Shown piece by piece: positions 1 to 8,113 of a stretch of DNA of 15,954 bases. The DNA is taken from the NCBI GenBank assembly GCA_946482635.1, contig CAMLSG010000124.1, forward strand, positions 1 through 15,954, written 5' to 3'. The position numbers and the translations under genes were made by a program. Under the pieces are notes generated by a model. That model did not search any database and had not been told where the DNA came from. It was given only the letters and a program-made list of their open reading frames with translations. This DNA comes from an uncultured Duganella sp. (GTDB lineage: Bacteria > Pseudomonadota > Gammaproteobacteria > Burkholderiales > Burkholderiaceae). The stretch's first letter is position 1. Each line of letters begins with the position of its first letter.

Positions 1-134
1 GGGCCAAGACTCCTGTTCGTGTGCAGGTGAGCAGGAGTTCATAACGCGCTTTTTTCTTCACAGTGTTTGTTGCTATTCTGAAAATATGAACATACACTGG
101 GCGCTCACCAACAATTGAGTCGCCGTCGTAGCGT
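1..134. other. Left-edge non-coding stretch
   Basis: I see no gene here. ACTCCTG at 9-15 can pair with CAGGAGT at 32-38, and a six-T run follows only at 51-56, too far for a normal terminator. The AT-rich bases at about 65-110 probably hold the promoter of the zinc-ribbon gene, but no clear pair of hexamers stands out. Confidence 0.4.
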
Positions 135-665
135 ATGAAGATTTTTTCATTGAAGTGTGTGAATTGCGGTGCAGCGCTTGAAGTAAAACAGGACATTGAC
201 GAATTCGCTTGCGGTTATTGCGGTGTGCAGCAACACGTCGAACGTGGCGGTGGGATCGTTTCGTTAAGGCGACTGGAAGACGCACTGGACGACGTAAAGC
301 TGGGCACAAATCGGGCTGCATCTGAGCTTGCCCTTTCGCGATTGCATGCCGACGTGAACGCAATCTGCGCCAGGCGCGATAGCGAGATCAAGGCTTTGCG
401 CACCGCCGATGAGAAGAATAATTCACTCATAGGATGGGGAATTATTATTGGCATAGGTCTTGCCATCTATGCGTATGGCTGGTGGTCAATTCCCGTCATT
501 ATTGGCGGACTGGTCTTTGGATCGTTCTTCATCAAGTCCGTGAAGAAAGACATAAGGATGATCGAGGCAAGGGCTGCGGCGAGGATAGAGCCGCTAAGAG
601 AGCAGATTGCCCGCCATCAGTCGATTGTTGATTCATACGATTTCGGCACCCACGGCAAGCCGTAA
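135..665 (+). CDS. Zinc-ribbon membrane protein of unknown function
   Basis: I do not recognise this 176-residue protein as a named family. Its N-terminus has two CxxC pairs (C8/C11 and C26/C29), the layout of a small zinc ribbon. A polar, probably helical stretch follows at about 41-95. Two adjacent hydrophobic segments at about 98-115 and 118-134 form a membrane hairpin, and a charged helical tail runs to the end. Both tails are expected in the cytoplasm, with the ribbon a possible docking site for protein or nucleic acid; that is inference. The ATG is the first in frame and places the ribbon at the very N-terminus, but the ribosome-binding site before it is weak. Base composition is somewhat lower in GC than in the chaperone genes next door. 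It is followed after about 70 bases by cbpA on the same strand, with no visible terminator between, so co-transcription is possible but unproven. Confidence 0.75.
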   Translation: MKIFSLKCVNCGAALEVKQDIDEFACGYCGVQQHVERGGGIVSLRRLEDALDDVKLGTNRAASELALSRLHADVNAICARRDSEIKALRTADEKNNSLIGWGIIIGIGLAIYAYGWWSIPVIIGGLVFGSFFIKSVKKDIRMIEARAAARIEPLREQIARHQSIVDSYDFGTHGKP

Positions 666-738
666 ACCGGTTCAATCACGAAGCCGCACGTGGTGATTTC
701 CTGATACCCTATGTTCTCCTTCATTGAGAGGGCATAGC

Positions 739-1605
<867 letters not shown>

Positions 1606-1608
1606 GCG

Positions 1609-1920
1609 ATGCCAAAGGAAGAGATTGTGGAAGGCGTGCCGCTGGAACACCAGGCGCTGACGCTGGATGAACTGGCGCGCGCTTGCGCCGTCGAGCCGGA
1701 ATGGGTTGTGCATCACGTGCAGCGCGGCATCCTGGTCGGCCGCGAAGGTGTCAGCATCGAAACCCTGCAATTCACCAGCGTGGACTTGGGGAGGGCGCGT
1801 CGCCTGGCCCAGCTAGAACGGGATTTCGATGCGGACGAAGATTTGGCGGCGCTGGTAGTGGATTTGTGCGACGAAGTCCGCCGCCTGAAATCGCGCCTGC
1901 GCGCCGCCGGAATGGCTTAG
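1609..1920 (+). CDS. cbpM: Chaperone modulator CbpM
   Basis: This 103-residue protein fits the CbpM family, a MerR-HTH-like fold that binds the J domain of CbpA and blocks both its co-chaperone and DNA-binding activities. The first half contains the helix-turn-helix-like LDELARACAVEPEWVVHHV segment at about 22-40. The C-terminal half is a charged helix ending in the LCDEVRRLKSRLRAAG stretch typical of the family. The length matches the usual 100 or so residues. An AGGAGG at 1597-1602 sits 6 bases before the ATG and overlaps the end of cbpA. The two genes are therefore almost certainly one transcript with coupled translation, so the modulator is made in step with its target. Confidence 0.9.
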   Translation: MPKEEIVEGVPLEHQALTLDELARACAVEPEWVVHHVQRGILVGREGVSIETLQFTSVDLGRARRLAQLERDFDADEDLAALVVDLCDEVRRLKSRLRAAGMA

Positions 1921-1932
1921 CCGCCTGGCAGC

Positions 1933-2193
1933 TTAGCGTTGCTGGTCACGGCCGCCGCGATTGCCGCGGTTGCCGGTATTGCCTTCTTCCTCATCCATCA
2001 AGTCATCGCGGCTGCCCTGGCGCTGGCCTTGGCCGACGTCGCTCTGCTTGCTGCCGCGTCCCTGGTCGGATTGCTGGTTGCCACCGGTCAGGTTTTCGCG
2101 TTGACCTTGTTGGCGATTACCGCCGCCTTGGCCGGCTTGCCCAGCCTGGTTGCGCCAATCGTCCGATTGCTCAGTGTCCTTGCGTGGTGCCAT
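1933..2193 (-). CDS. Tiny polar, low-complexity (probably disordered) protein
   Basis: I do not recognise the family. The 86-residue product is made almost entirely of Gly, Gln, Asn, Asp, Arg and Ser, has almost no hydrophobic residues, and ends in a GNTGNRGNRGG-like stretch. It is probably intrinsically disordered. The make-up recalls small general-stress proteins of the KGG type, but the KGG repeat itself is missing. The ATG at 2193 is chosen because AAAGGAG at 2201-2207 precedes it at good spacing; an upstream ATG at 2226 has no such site. The gene is convergent with cbpM and follows the LysR gene on the same strand after about 90 bases. The block around NLTGGNQQS and the later RDDLMDEEE resemble parts of the small protein at 11873-12151, suggesting distant paralogy. 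Confidence 0.65.
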   Translation of the reverse strand: MAPRKDTEQSDDWRNQAGQAGQGGGNRQQGQRENLTGGNQQSDQGRGSKQSDVGQGQRQGSRDDLMDEEEGNTGNRGNRGGRDQQR

Positions 2194-2285
2194 GATCGCT
2201 CTCCTTTGTGGTTGAAGCAGAACCATGCTAGGCCGATGCAGTTGTCAAGCCTGTAGGTGCACACGCCGCTGGCCTGTAGGAATGT

Positions 2286-3203
2286 TTAGAAAGCGTCCGG
2301 CGGCAACGTATGGTCGATCTCGACGAATTTTTGGCGCAGCCATTTGCCGGCCGGGCCCAGTTCATCGTCACCGCGATGGATCACAAACAGCGGGTAATCA
2401 ATTCCGCCGCCTTCCTGGCTATGCAGGTGCACCAGGCGGCCTTCAGCCAGGTCGCGCATGACCATGTGCTCGGGCATGTTACCCCAGCCGAGTCCACCCA
2501 ACAGCAGTGCATGCTTGGAGCCGAGGTCGCCCAGCCGCCAGTCGCGCAGGCCCAGCACGCCGAAATCGCGCCCTTCGGTCAGGGGGCTGCGGTCGGTCAC
2601 GACCAGTTGCAGATGCTCGCGCAGCACTGAGGTCGGGATCGGCGCCGCTTCGCGCGCCAGTGGATGCAAGGGCGAGCAGACCGGCACCATTTTCACGAAG
2701 CCCGCCGCATGGCGTTCGATATTGACCGGCGCCGTTGCGGTCATGCCGGCCACGCCCAGCTGGCAGCGGCGATCGGCCACCATCTGCGCCACAGCACCCA
2801 GGGCTTCCGTATGCAGGCGCAGCGAAACGGTCGGGAACTCGCGCTGGAATTGTTCGAGCGCGCGCACCAGCACGCAAGCCGGGAACATCACGTCGACCAC
2901 GATGCTCAATTCGGCCTCCAGGCCCATGCCGAGCGCCTTGGCGCGCGAACGCATGCCGTCGACTTTGCTGGTCACCGCGCGGGCGTCGGCCAGCAGGGTC
3001 TTGCCGGCCTCGGTCAGGGTCGGCTTGCGCGTGCTGCGGTCGAGCAGGGCGATATTCAATTGCTCCTCGAGGTTGGCAATGGTGTAGCTGATGACCGATT
3101 GGGTGCGGTGCAAGGCACGCGCCGCGTGGGCGAAGCCGCCATGATCGATGACCGCGATGAAAACACGCAACTGGTCGAGGGTGGGAAGGCCGGGATCTCG
3201 CAT
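2286..3203 (-). CDS. LysR-family transcriptional regulator, divergent to azoR
   Basis: This is a full-length LysR-type regulator of 305 residues. The N-terminal winged helix-turn-helix spans about residues 8-67, with the typical LDQLRVFIAVIDHGGFAHAA start, the SVISYTIANLEEQL recognition region and the LTEAGKTLLADAR end. The remainder is the periplasmic-binding-protein-like effector domain. It is transcribed away from azoR across a 100-base region, the usual arrangement in which a LysR protein represses itself and activates its neighbour when it binds an inducer. Quinones, azo compounds or other electrophiles are plausible inducers given azoR, but nothing in the sequence identifies the ligand. 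The ATG at 3203 leaves the normal short leader before the HTH; its ribosome-binding site is weak. Confidence 0.92.
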   Translation of the reverse strand: MRDPGLPTLDQLRVFIAVIDHGGFAHAARALHRTQSVISYTIANLEEQLNIALLDRSTRKPTLTEAGKTLLADARAVTSKVDGMRSRAKALGMGLEAELSIVVDVMFPACVLVRALEQFQREFPTVSLRLHTEALGAVAQMVADRRCQLGVAGMTATAPVNIERHAAGFVKMVPVCSPLHPLAREAAPIPTSVLREHLQLVVTDRSPLTEGRDFGVLGLRDWRLGDLGSKHALLLGGLGWGNMPEHMVMRDLAEGRLVHLHSQEGGGIDYPLFVIHRGDDELGPAGKWLRQKFVEIDHTLPPDAF

Positions 3204-3212
3204 ATCAAGAAA

Positions 3213-3254
3213 ATCGATAATTTCTATCGTTATAAAACCTATTTCATCGATAAT
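3213..3254. promoter_or_regulatory. Candidate LysR operator in the azoR divergent region
   Basis: The motif ATCGATAAT occurs twice, at 3213-3221 and 3246-3254, offset by 33 bases or about three helical turns. A third, similar ATCGTTAT lies at 3226-3233. The first copy and its neighbour form a perfect interrupted palindrome, CGATA-N5-TATCG, at 3215-3229. The second copy overlaps the predicted azoR -35. This fits the LysR pattern of a recognition site upstream and an activation site near the polymerase. The assignment to the adjacent regulator is inference. Confidence 0.55.
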
Positions 3255-3270
3255 AAACCCGTTCTAAGAT
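3242..3270 (+). promoter_or_regulatory. Predicted azoR promoter
   Basis: A TTTCAT -35-like hexamer at 3242-3247 and a TAAGAT -10-like hexamer at 3265-3270 are separated by 17 bases and would start transcription near 3277. The -35 is a poor match to consensus, as expected for a promoter that needs an activator. Confidence 0.45.
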
Positions 3271-3303
3271 GGCCGCAATCACCAACTTTCTTGGAGCAAG
3301 TTC

Positions 3304-3918
3304 ATGGCAAACGTTCTCTACATCAACAGCAGTGTTCGTAACGCTGGTTCCCTGTCCCGCCAACTGTCGGCTGAATTCATCGCCAAGTGGAAGGCTGCCA
3401 ACCCGGCCGACACCGTTGTCGAGCGCGACCTGGCGGCCAACCCTGTGCCGCACCTGACCGAACAAATGATGGGCGCCTTCTTCACCCCGGCCGAAGCGCG
3501 CAATGCCGAGCAGGCGCATACCGTGAAGGTATCCGACACCCTGGTTGACGAACTGATTGCCGCGGACGTGATCGTCATTGGCGCCCCGATGTACAACTTC
3601 TCCGTACCATCGTCGCTGAAAGCCTGGATCGACCACGTAGCGCGCGTCGGCCGCACCTTCCAGTACACCGCCAACGGCCCGGAAGGCCTGCTGAAGGGCA
3701 AGAAGGTCTATGTGTTCACCGCCAGCGGCGGCGTGTACAGCGAAGGCGCAGCAGTGGCATACGACCACCTGACCACCTTCCTGCGCACCGTTCTCGGCTT
3801 CATCGGCCTGACCGACGTGCAATTCATCCGCGCCGAAGGTGTAGCGATGGGCGAGCAAGCCGTCGCCGACACCCTGGCCAAAGCCCAGAAATCGATCGAC
3901 CAACTGATCGCCGCGTAA
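3304..3918 (+). CDS. azoR: FMN-dependent NADH-azoreductase
   Basis: This 204-residue protein belongs to the AzoR flavodoxin-like reductases. They use NADH and FMN in a ping-pong two-electron mechanism to reduce quinones and azo bonds in the cytoplasm, and act as homodimers. Family hallmarks are visible: the N-terminal beta strand with the phosphate-binding loop (NSSVRNAGSLSRQL, about 8-21), the GAPMYNFSVPSSLKAWID segment near 95-112 that packs against FMN, and the TASGGVYSEG loop near 139-148. The length equals that of E. coli AzoR. GGAG at 3293-3296 lies 7 bases before the ATG. The gene is divergent from a LysR regulator, and its transcript probably ends at the terminator at 4063-4097, downstream of an inverted repeat element. 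The physiological substrate is more likely a quinone than an azo dye. Confidence 0.95.
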   Translation: MANVLYINSSVRNAGSLSRQLSAEFIAKWKAANPADTVVERDLAANPVPHLTEQMMGAFFTPAEARNAEQAHTVKVSDTLVDELIAADVIVIGAPMYNFSVPSSLKAWIDHVARVGRTFQYTANGPEGLLKGKKVYVFTASGGVYSEGAAVAYDHLTTFLRTVLGFIGLTDVQFIRAEGVAMGEQAVADTLAKAQKSIDQLIAA

Positions 3919-3923
3919 TACAG

Positions 3924-4039
3924 CCCAGCCCGTGTCAACCTTGGGGTCAGGCTCTTTGGTTGACACGGCCTCGGCCGCTACATAGCTGGGCTCGTGTCAA
4001 CTTGGGCGCCTGACCCCAAGGTTGACACGGGCTCGGCCA
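3924..4039. repeat. REP/BIME-like inverted pair of hairpin units
   Basis: Two copies of a unit of about 39 bases lie in opposite orientation. The outer arms, 3927-3952 and 4008-4033, are perfect 26-base inverted repeats with the core GTGTCAACCTTGGGGTCAGG. Each unit can also fold on itself. In unit one, CCGTGTCAACC at 3930-3940 pairs with 3958-3968 (11 bp). In unit two, CGTGTCAAC at 3993-4001 pairs with 4021-4029 (9 bp). The units differ mainly in the last bases of the loop. The layout is that of a BIME built from REP elements, usually spread by a RAYT transposase that is not in this window. It sits in the azoR 3' region, before the terminator. Confidence 0.75.
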
Positions 4040-4062
4040 TTCAGTCTCCCCGTAGTGGACTT

Positions 4063-4097
4063 GGCAGCACCGCCCCGCCGGCCGTGCTGCCTTTTTT
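4063..4097 (+). terminator. Rho-independent terminator after azoR
   Basis: GGCAGCAC at 4063-4070 pairs perfectly with GTGCTGCC at 4084-4091, with a 13-base GC-rich loop, and is followed at once by six T residues at 4092-4097. It ends the azoR transcript just 21 bases before the next gene. Confidence 0.85.
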
Positions 4098-4106
4098 ATC
4101 ATTTGC

Positions 4107-4112
4107 TATCAT
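4107..4112 (+). promoter_or_regulatory. Possible -10 element of a leaderless NAD-salvage promoter
   Basis: TATCAT at 4107-4112 is placed so that transcription would start at or next to the ATG at 4119. A near-copy of the surrounding sequence (TATCATTTGC at 4097-4106) lies directly upstream in tandem. No convincing -35 is visible, since the expected position falls in the azoR terminator stem. Confidence 0.35.
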
Positions 4113-4118
4113 TGCAAA

Positions 4119-4952
4119 ATGGAACGCCACTATCACTTGCTTATCATCGATCCGCAGAACGATTTCTGCGATTTGCCACCACCTGCCGCGCCGACTTTGC
4201 CGGTTCCGGGCGCCCACCAGGACATGCTGCGGCTTGCCAGCCTGATCGAACAGGGCGGCGCCGGGCTTTCGGCCATCACCGTCACGCTGGATTCGCACCA
4301 TCGCTATGACGTGGCGCATCCGACCTTCTGGCGCACTGCCGATGGTGCGGCGCCGGGGCCGTTCACCCAGATTTCCGCTGCCGACGTGCGGGCCGGCCGC
4401 TTCGTACCGCGCGATGCTGGCGCCTTGCCGCGCGTGCTGTCTTATCTCGATGCGCTGGAATCCGCCGGCCGTTATCAGTTGATGGTGTGGCCGGTCCACT
4501 GCGAAATCGGCAGCTGGGGCCACAACGTGCACGATGCGGTGCGCGCTGCCTACAATGCCTGGGAAGAGGACCGCCACGCCGTGGTGGCCAAAGTCGGCAA
4601 GGGTTCCAATCCCTGGACCGAGCACTATTCCGCCGTGATGGCCGAGGTGCCCGACCCAAGCGACCCGGCCTCGCAACTGAATCGCGAACTGATCGCCAGC
4701 CTGTCCCATGCGGATATCATCTACATCACCGGCGAAGCGGGCAGCCATTGCGTGAAGGCGACCACCGAACACATTGTGGACCATATCGATCCGCGCAAGC
4801 TGGTGCTGGTCACCGACTGCATGAGCCCTGTGACCGGCTTTGAAGCCCAATACCTCGAATTCGCGCAAGCGATGCAGCGCCGCGGCGCACGCCTTGCCAC
4901 GTCGGCTGAAGTGCTCTCGGAACTGCTTGCCAACGCGGAGAACAAACAATGA
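4119..4952 (+). CDS. Nicotinamidase-like cysteine hydrolase
   Basis: This is a cysteine hydrolase of the isochorismatase/nicotinamidase fold, 277 residues. It probably converts nicotinamide to nicotinate plus ammonia in the cytoplasm, feeding the PncB encoded next. The expected catalytic triad is present: D11 in [10 protein letters not shown], a lysine at K161 (K158 is close by) and nucleophile C211 in [13 protein letters not shown]. The metal-site motif D58-x-H60 with H67 matches PncA, as does the WPVHC segment at 124-128. At 277 residues it is longer than typical bacterial PncA (about 180-220), with extra sequence around 70-120 and 160-190. A related amidase specificity therefore cannot be excluded. 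No ribosome-binding site precedes the ATG, and a TATCAT -10-like hexamer ends 6 bases upstream, so the mRNA may be leaderless. The stop overlaps the pncB start as ATGA. Confidence 0.85.
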   Translation: MERHYHLLIIDPQNDFCDLPPPAAPTLPVPGAHQDMLRLASLIEQGGAGLSAITVTLDSHHRYDVAHPTFWRTADGAAPGPFTQISAADVRAGRFVPRDAGALPRVLSYLDALESAGRYQLMVWPVHCEIGSWGHNVHDAVRAAYNAWEEDRHAVVAKVGKGSNPWTEHYSAVMAEVPDPSDPASQLNRELIASLSHADIIYITGEAGSHCVKATTEHIVDHIDPRKLVLVTDCMSPVTGFEAQYLEFAQAMQRRGARLATSAEVLSELLANAENKQ

Positions 4953-6139
4953 TCCCTGTCGTCCGCAGCCTGCTTGAAACAGACCTGTACAAGTTCACCA
5001 TGTGGCAGGCCTTGCTGCATAGCCATCCAAGCGCGCATGCCGAATATGAATTCGTGTGCCGCAACCAGACCGCCTTCCCGCTGTCCGAGCTGAAGGAAGA
5101 AGTGGAGGCGCAGCTTGACCACCTGTGCAGCATGTCCTTCACCGAGGACGAGCTGAATTACCTGCGCTCCCTGCGCTACATCAAGAGCGACTTCGTTGAT
5201 TTCCTCACGGTGTTCCGTTTCCAGCGCAAGTTCATCGAGGTGCGCGCGGATGGCGATACCCTGGTGATCCATGCCGAGGGGCCGCAAGTCCACATCATGG
5301 CGTATGAGATCTTCGTGCTCTACATCGTCAATGAGCTGTACTTCCGCCGCGTCGGCACGCCGGCCGCGTTGGAGGAAGGGCGCAAGCGCCTCGGCGAAAA
5401 GATTGCGCAGTTAAAGGCTTTCGGCACCAATCCTGCGCTGCGCCATCCCTTCGAGTTTTCCGACTTTGGCCTGCGCCGCCGCTTTTCGGCCGCATGGCAC
5501 GATGAAGTCGTCGAGCGCCTGGCACGCGAGGTGCCGGAGTGCTTCAAAGGCACCTCCAACGTCTATATCGCGAAAAAGTTTGGCCTGATCCCGATCGGCA
5601 CCATGGCCCACGAGTACATGCAGTCCTTCCAGGCCTTCGGGGTGCGGCTGCGCGAGTTCCAGAAAGCTTCGCTCGAGGCTTGGGTGCAGGAGTACCGGGG
5701 CGACCTCGGTATTGCGCTGACCGACGTGGTGGGCATGGATGCCTTCCTCAACGACTTCGACCTGTACTTCGCGAAGCTGTTCGACGGCTTGCGGCACGAT
5801 TCGGGCGATCCGATCGTGTGGGGGGAGAAGGCTATCGCGCACTATCAGGCCTTGCGCATCGACTCCAATACCAAGCGCCTGGTGTTCTCGGACGGCCTGG
5901 ACTTCGAAACGGCGTTCCGCCTGTACCGCCAGTTCGCCGACCGCATCATGGTGGGCTTCGGCATCGGTACCTGGCTGACCAACGATGTCGGCATCAAGCC
6001 GTTGAACATCGTGATGAAGCTGATTCGCCTGAACGGCCAATCGGTCGCCAAGCTGTCCGACTCTCCGGGCAAGACCCTGTGCAAGGACGAGACGTTCCTC
6101 GCCTACCTGCGGCAAGTGTTCAACCATCAAGCCTCCTGA
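4949..6139 (+). CDS. pncB: Nicotinate phosphoribosyltransferase
   Basis: PncB joins nicotinate to PRPP, driven by ATP, to give nicotinate mononucleotide, the committed step of the Preiss-Handler NAD salvage route in the cytoplasm. The 396-residue length is that of the E. coli-type enzyme. Signatures seen in order are the N-terminal [36 protein letters not shown] followed by [10 protein letters not shown] (H221 is the histidine phosphorylated in the family), then [29 protein letters not shown] and the late [17 protein letters not shown] at 4937-4940 precedes the ATG, which overlaps the stop of the upstream nicotinamidase-like gene. The two are therefore one operon with coupled translation and together turn nicotinamide into NaMN. 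Its last 13 bases overlap the end of the convergent regulator gene. Confidence 0.97.
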   Translation: MIPVVRSLLETDLYKFTMWQALLHSHPSAHAEYEFVCRNQTAFPLSELKEEVEAQLDHLCSMSFTEDELNYLRSLRYIKSDFVDFLTVFRFQRKFIEVRADGDTLVIHAEGPQVHIMAYEIFVLYIVNELYFRRVGTPAALEEGRKRLGEKIAQLKAFGTNPALRHPFEFSDFGLRRRFSAAWHDEVVERLAREVPECFKGTSNVYIAKKFGLIPIGTMAHEYMQSFQAFGVRLREFQKASLEAWVQEYRGDLGIALTDVVGMDAFLNDFDLYFAKLFDGLRHDSGDPIVWGEKAIAHYQALRIDSNTKRLVFSDGLDFETAFRLYRQFADRIMVGFGIGTWLTNDVGIKPLNIVMKLIRLNGQSVAKLSDSPGKTLCKDETFLAYLRQVFNHQAS

Positions 6140-7089
6140 GGATGGAAGCGCAGGCGGTAGTCGCCCGGCGTTACGCCGAGGCGGCGCACGAAAGCCCGCC
6201 TTAGGCTGTTCTGGTCGTGGAAGCCGCTGCGTGCCGCCACCCGCTTGAGCGGACTGGCGCTTTCCTCCAGCATGCGGCGCGCAGCGTCGAGCCGTGCGGC
6301 TTCGACGAAATCCGCCGGCGTTTCCCCTGTATCGCTCTTGAACGCGCGTGAGAAATTGCGCACGCTCATGCCGGCTTGCGCGGCCAGTTGGTCCACTGTC
6401 AGATCTTCTTCCAGGTTTTCCAGTACCCATTCCTGCACTTGCCGGATCGGGTCACGCTGCGCCGACTGGGCTACGAGGTGGGCGCTGAATTGCGCCTGGC
6501 CTCCGGGGCGCTTGATGAACATCACCAGTTCACGCGCCACGGCCAGGGCGACGTTGCGGCCAAGGTCTTCTTCCACCAGGGCCAGCGCCAGGTCCATGCC
6601 GGCTGTGACGCCTGCCGAGGTGTAGAGATTCCCGTCGCGCAGATAGATCTGGTCATGTTCGACCTGCACCTGTTCGAAGCGCCGCGCCAGCGAGGCGGAA
6701 ATATTCCAGTGGGTGGTGACGCGCCGGCCGTCCAGCAGGCCGGCATGGGCCAGCAGCCAGGCGCCGGAGCACACGGAGCCCAGACGGCGCACCACCGCCG
6801 CCTGCCGCTGCAGCCACTGCGCCAGGCGAGGGTTGCCGGCGACGGCCTGCACTTCGTGGCTGCCGGTGACGAGCAGGGTGTCCACCGCGTGATCCAGCGT
6901 GTCGATGGTGGCCGTCGGCTGGAACAGCATGCCGTTGTCGGCGCGGACCGGGCCTTCTTCCAGCGCGACCAGGTCGAACTGGTAAGTGCCGGGCTTGCCG
7001 GACTGCCGGGCCGCTTCATGGAAGACATCCATCGGCCCGGCCACGTCGAGCATTTGGACGCCAGGAAAAACAAGTAAAGCGATACGCAT
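6127..7089 (-). CDS. GlxA-family regulator (DJ-1/PfpI domain plus AraC HTH)
   Basis: This 320-residue regulator has the two-domain build of the GlxA/FtrA group. Residues 1-185 form a DJ-1/PfpI class-I amidotransferase-like domain with the nucleophile-elbow cysteine C107 in [10 protein letters not shown]. Residues about 215-315 form an AraC-type double helix-turn-helix, including [21 protein letters not shown] and the closing [24 protein letters not shown]. In this family the first domain is thought to sense a small ligand and generally is not a proven enzyme. The gene begins 2 bases after the stop of the SLAC1-type transporter, so it is the second gene of that operon and may control it, perhaps through the repeated motif at 8114-8171. 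The ligand is unknown. The 3' end overlaps pncB by 13 bases. Confidence 0.92.
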   Translation of the reverse strand: MRIALLVFPGVQMLDVAGPMDVFHEAARQSGKPGTYQFDLVALEEGPVRADNGMLFQPTATIDTLDHAVDTLLVTGSHEVQAVAGNPRLAQWLQRQAAVVRRLGSVCSGAWLLAHAGLLDGRRVTTHWNISASLARRFEQVQVEHDQIYLRDGNLYTSAGVTAGMDLALALVEEDLGRNVALAVARELVMFIKRPGGQAQFSAHLVAQSAQRDPIRQVQEWVLENLEEDLTVDQLAAQAGMSVRNFSRAFKSDTGETPADFVEAARLDAARRMLEESASPLKRVAARSGFHDQNSLRRAFVRRLGVTPGDYRLRFHPQEA

Positions 7090-7091
7090 GA

Positions 7092-8063
7092 TTAGCCTGC
7101 CAGGAGTTTGCCGGTGTACAGCGAATATAAGGTACGCACCAGCAGCACGGCAATCGTCACGGTCAGGAAGGCAAGCAGCACGCCGGCCAGCACCACCACG
7201 CCAGCGCTATCGGCCACGGCGGCATATTTGATCGCAGCGTTCACCAGCGCAGCGATCGGGAAGCTGATAGCCCACCAGGCCGGGCCGAAAGGCACCGAAC
7301 GGCGGAACACGCGCGGAGCCAGCACCAGGAACATGAACAGGCCAAAGTAGAACAGCATGGCGGCGAACATGTCGACGTGGTGCGTGACGTTGACGTAGGC
7401 CAGGAAGCCGACTTCGAACGGGGCGATCATCACCATCAGCGATGGCAGCATGCCGGTCGGCAGCGGGTCGCCGTGCACCAGGCGGCTGAAGATCATCACG
7501 TAGAAGACGATGGCGATGGCCGTGCCGATGCCAAGTGCGATCATGTTCATTTCATGGCCCCAGGCGCCGCCGGTGACGGCGATATCGAGCGAAGCCACGC
7601 CGGGAATCAGCCAGGCCGGCACCACATTGGCCAGCGTCATATTCCCTTGCAGGACGCGCGACACCACCACATAACCCAGCACCAGCGTGGCGACCGAACC
7701 GACAGTCCACACCAGTTTCTGGAGCTGCCCGCTCCAGGGCGCCACAACGCTGGAAAGCAGCAGCACGGCGATGGCGATCGTGCCGAAGAAGTTGCCCGCC
7801 ACCGGGTGCGAGAATTCGGCCTTCACCGCATCGGGGAACGCAGCCAGTTTCGACAGGTAGCCCACGGCCAGCACCGCAAACACCAGCAGCGACAGGATGC
7901 CGACGCCATCGGCGACCAGCGTGCTGCTGCCGAACAGGTGGGCGGCGCCGCGCCAGGCCAGGGCCAGGCCAGCGATGCCCATGACGGAGCCAAACAGGTT
8001 GACGGGGAGGTTTTTGACCGAGGCGCTGCTGGTGGGCAGGGCGGAGGCGGTAGTGGTTTGCAT
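7092..8063 (-). CDS. TehA/SLAC1-family membrane transporter
   Basis: This 323-residue integral membrane protein belongs to the SLAC1/TehA/Mae1 family of anion channels and dicarboxylate carriers. The sequence is a string of about ten hydrophobic segments broken by short polar loops. Family-like stretches include NLFGSVMGIAGLALAWR near the start, HPVAGNFFGTIAIAVLL in the first third, and the MLFYFGLFMFLVLAPR segment. Substrate assignments in the family vary (tellurite resistance, malate, chloride or nitrate), so none is claimed. I chose the ATG at 8063 because GGATGA at 8069-8074 lies 5 bases upstream. An in-frame ATG at 8072 would add three residues. An open frame extends further to 8363 but runs through the operator region and into sugE, so it is not the true start. 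It is co-transcribed with the GlxA-type regulator. Confidence 0.88.
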   Translation of the reverse strand: MQTTTASALPTSSASVKNLPVNLFGSVMGIAGLALAWRGAAHLFGSSTLVADGVGILSLLVFAVLAVGYLSKLAAFPDAVKAEFSHPVAGNFFGTIAIAVLLLSSVVAPWSGQLQKLVWTVGSVATLVLGYVVVSRVLQGNMTLANVVPAWLIPGVASLDIAVTGGAWGHEMNMIALGIGTAIAIVFYVMIFSRLVHGDPLPTGMLPSLMVMIAPFEVGFLAYVNVTHHVDMFAAMLFYFGLFMFLVLAPRVFRRSVPFGPAWWAISFPIAALVNAAIKYAAVADSAGVVVLAGVLLAFLTVTIAVLLVRTLYSLYTGKLLAG

Positions 8064-8071
8064 GATTTTCA

Positions 8072-8103
8072 TCCGATGGATTTGCGATGAATCCATTATC
8101 GGA
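8072..8103 (-). promoter_or_regulatory. Leader hairpin over the SLAC1-gene ribosome-binding site
   Basis: TCCGATGGATT at 8072-8082 can pair with 8090-8103 (AATCC, then ATTATCGGA) except for a three-base bulge. In the minus-strand mRNA this stem ends within the GGAT that serves as ribosome-binding site and covers the alternative start at 8072. It could lower translation when folded. Function is inferred. Confidence 0.4.
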
Positions 8104-8113
8104 CGGCAAGCTT

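Noticed and set aside
1..60. Rho-independent terminator at the left edge
   Set aside because: The 7-base stem has a 16-base loop and the T run begins 12 bases after the stem, which is too far.
4041..4949. Long minus-strand open frame (302 codons) opposite the nicotinamidase-like gene
   Set aside because: It is His/Gly/Arg-rich with no family pattern, and the plus strand carries intact catalytic motifs. This is the usual antisense frame in GC-rich DNA.
5411..6430. Long minus-strand open frame (339 codons) opposite pncB
   Set aside because: It spans pncB and the end of the convergent regulator and has shadow-frame composition. pncB is certain.
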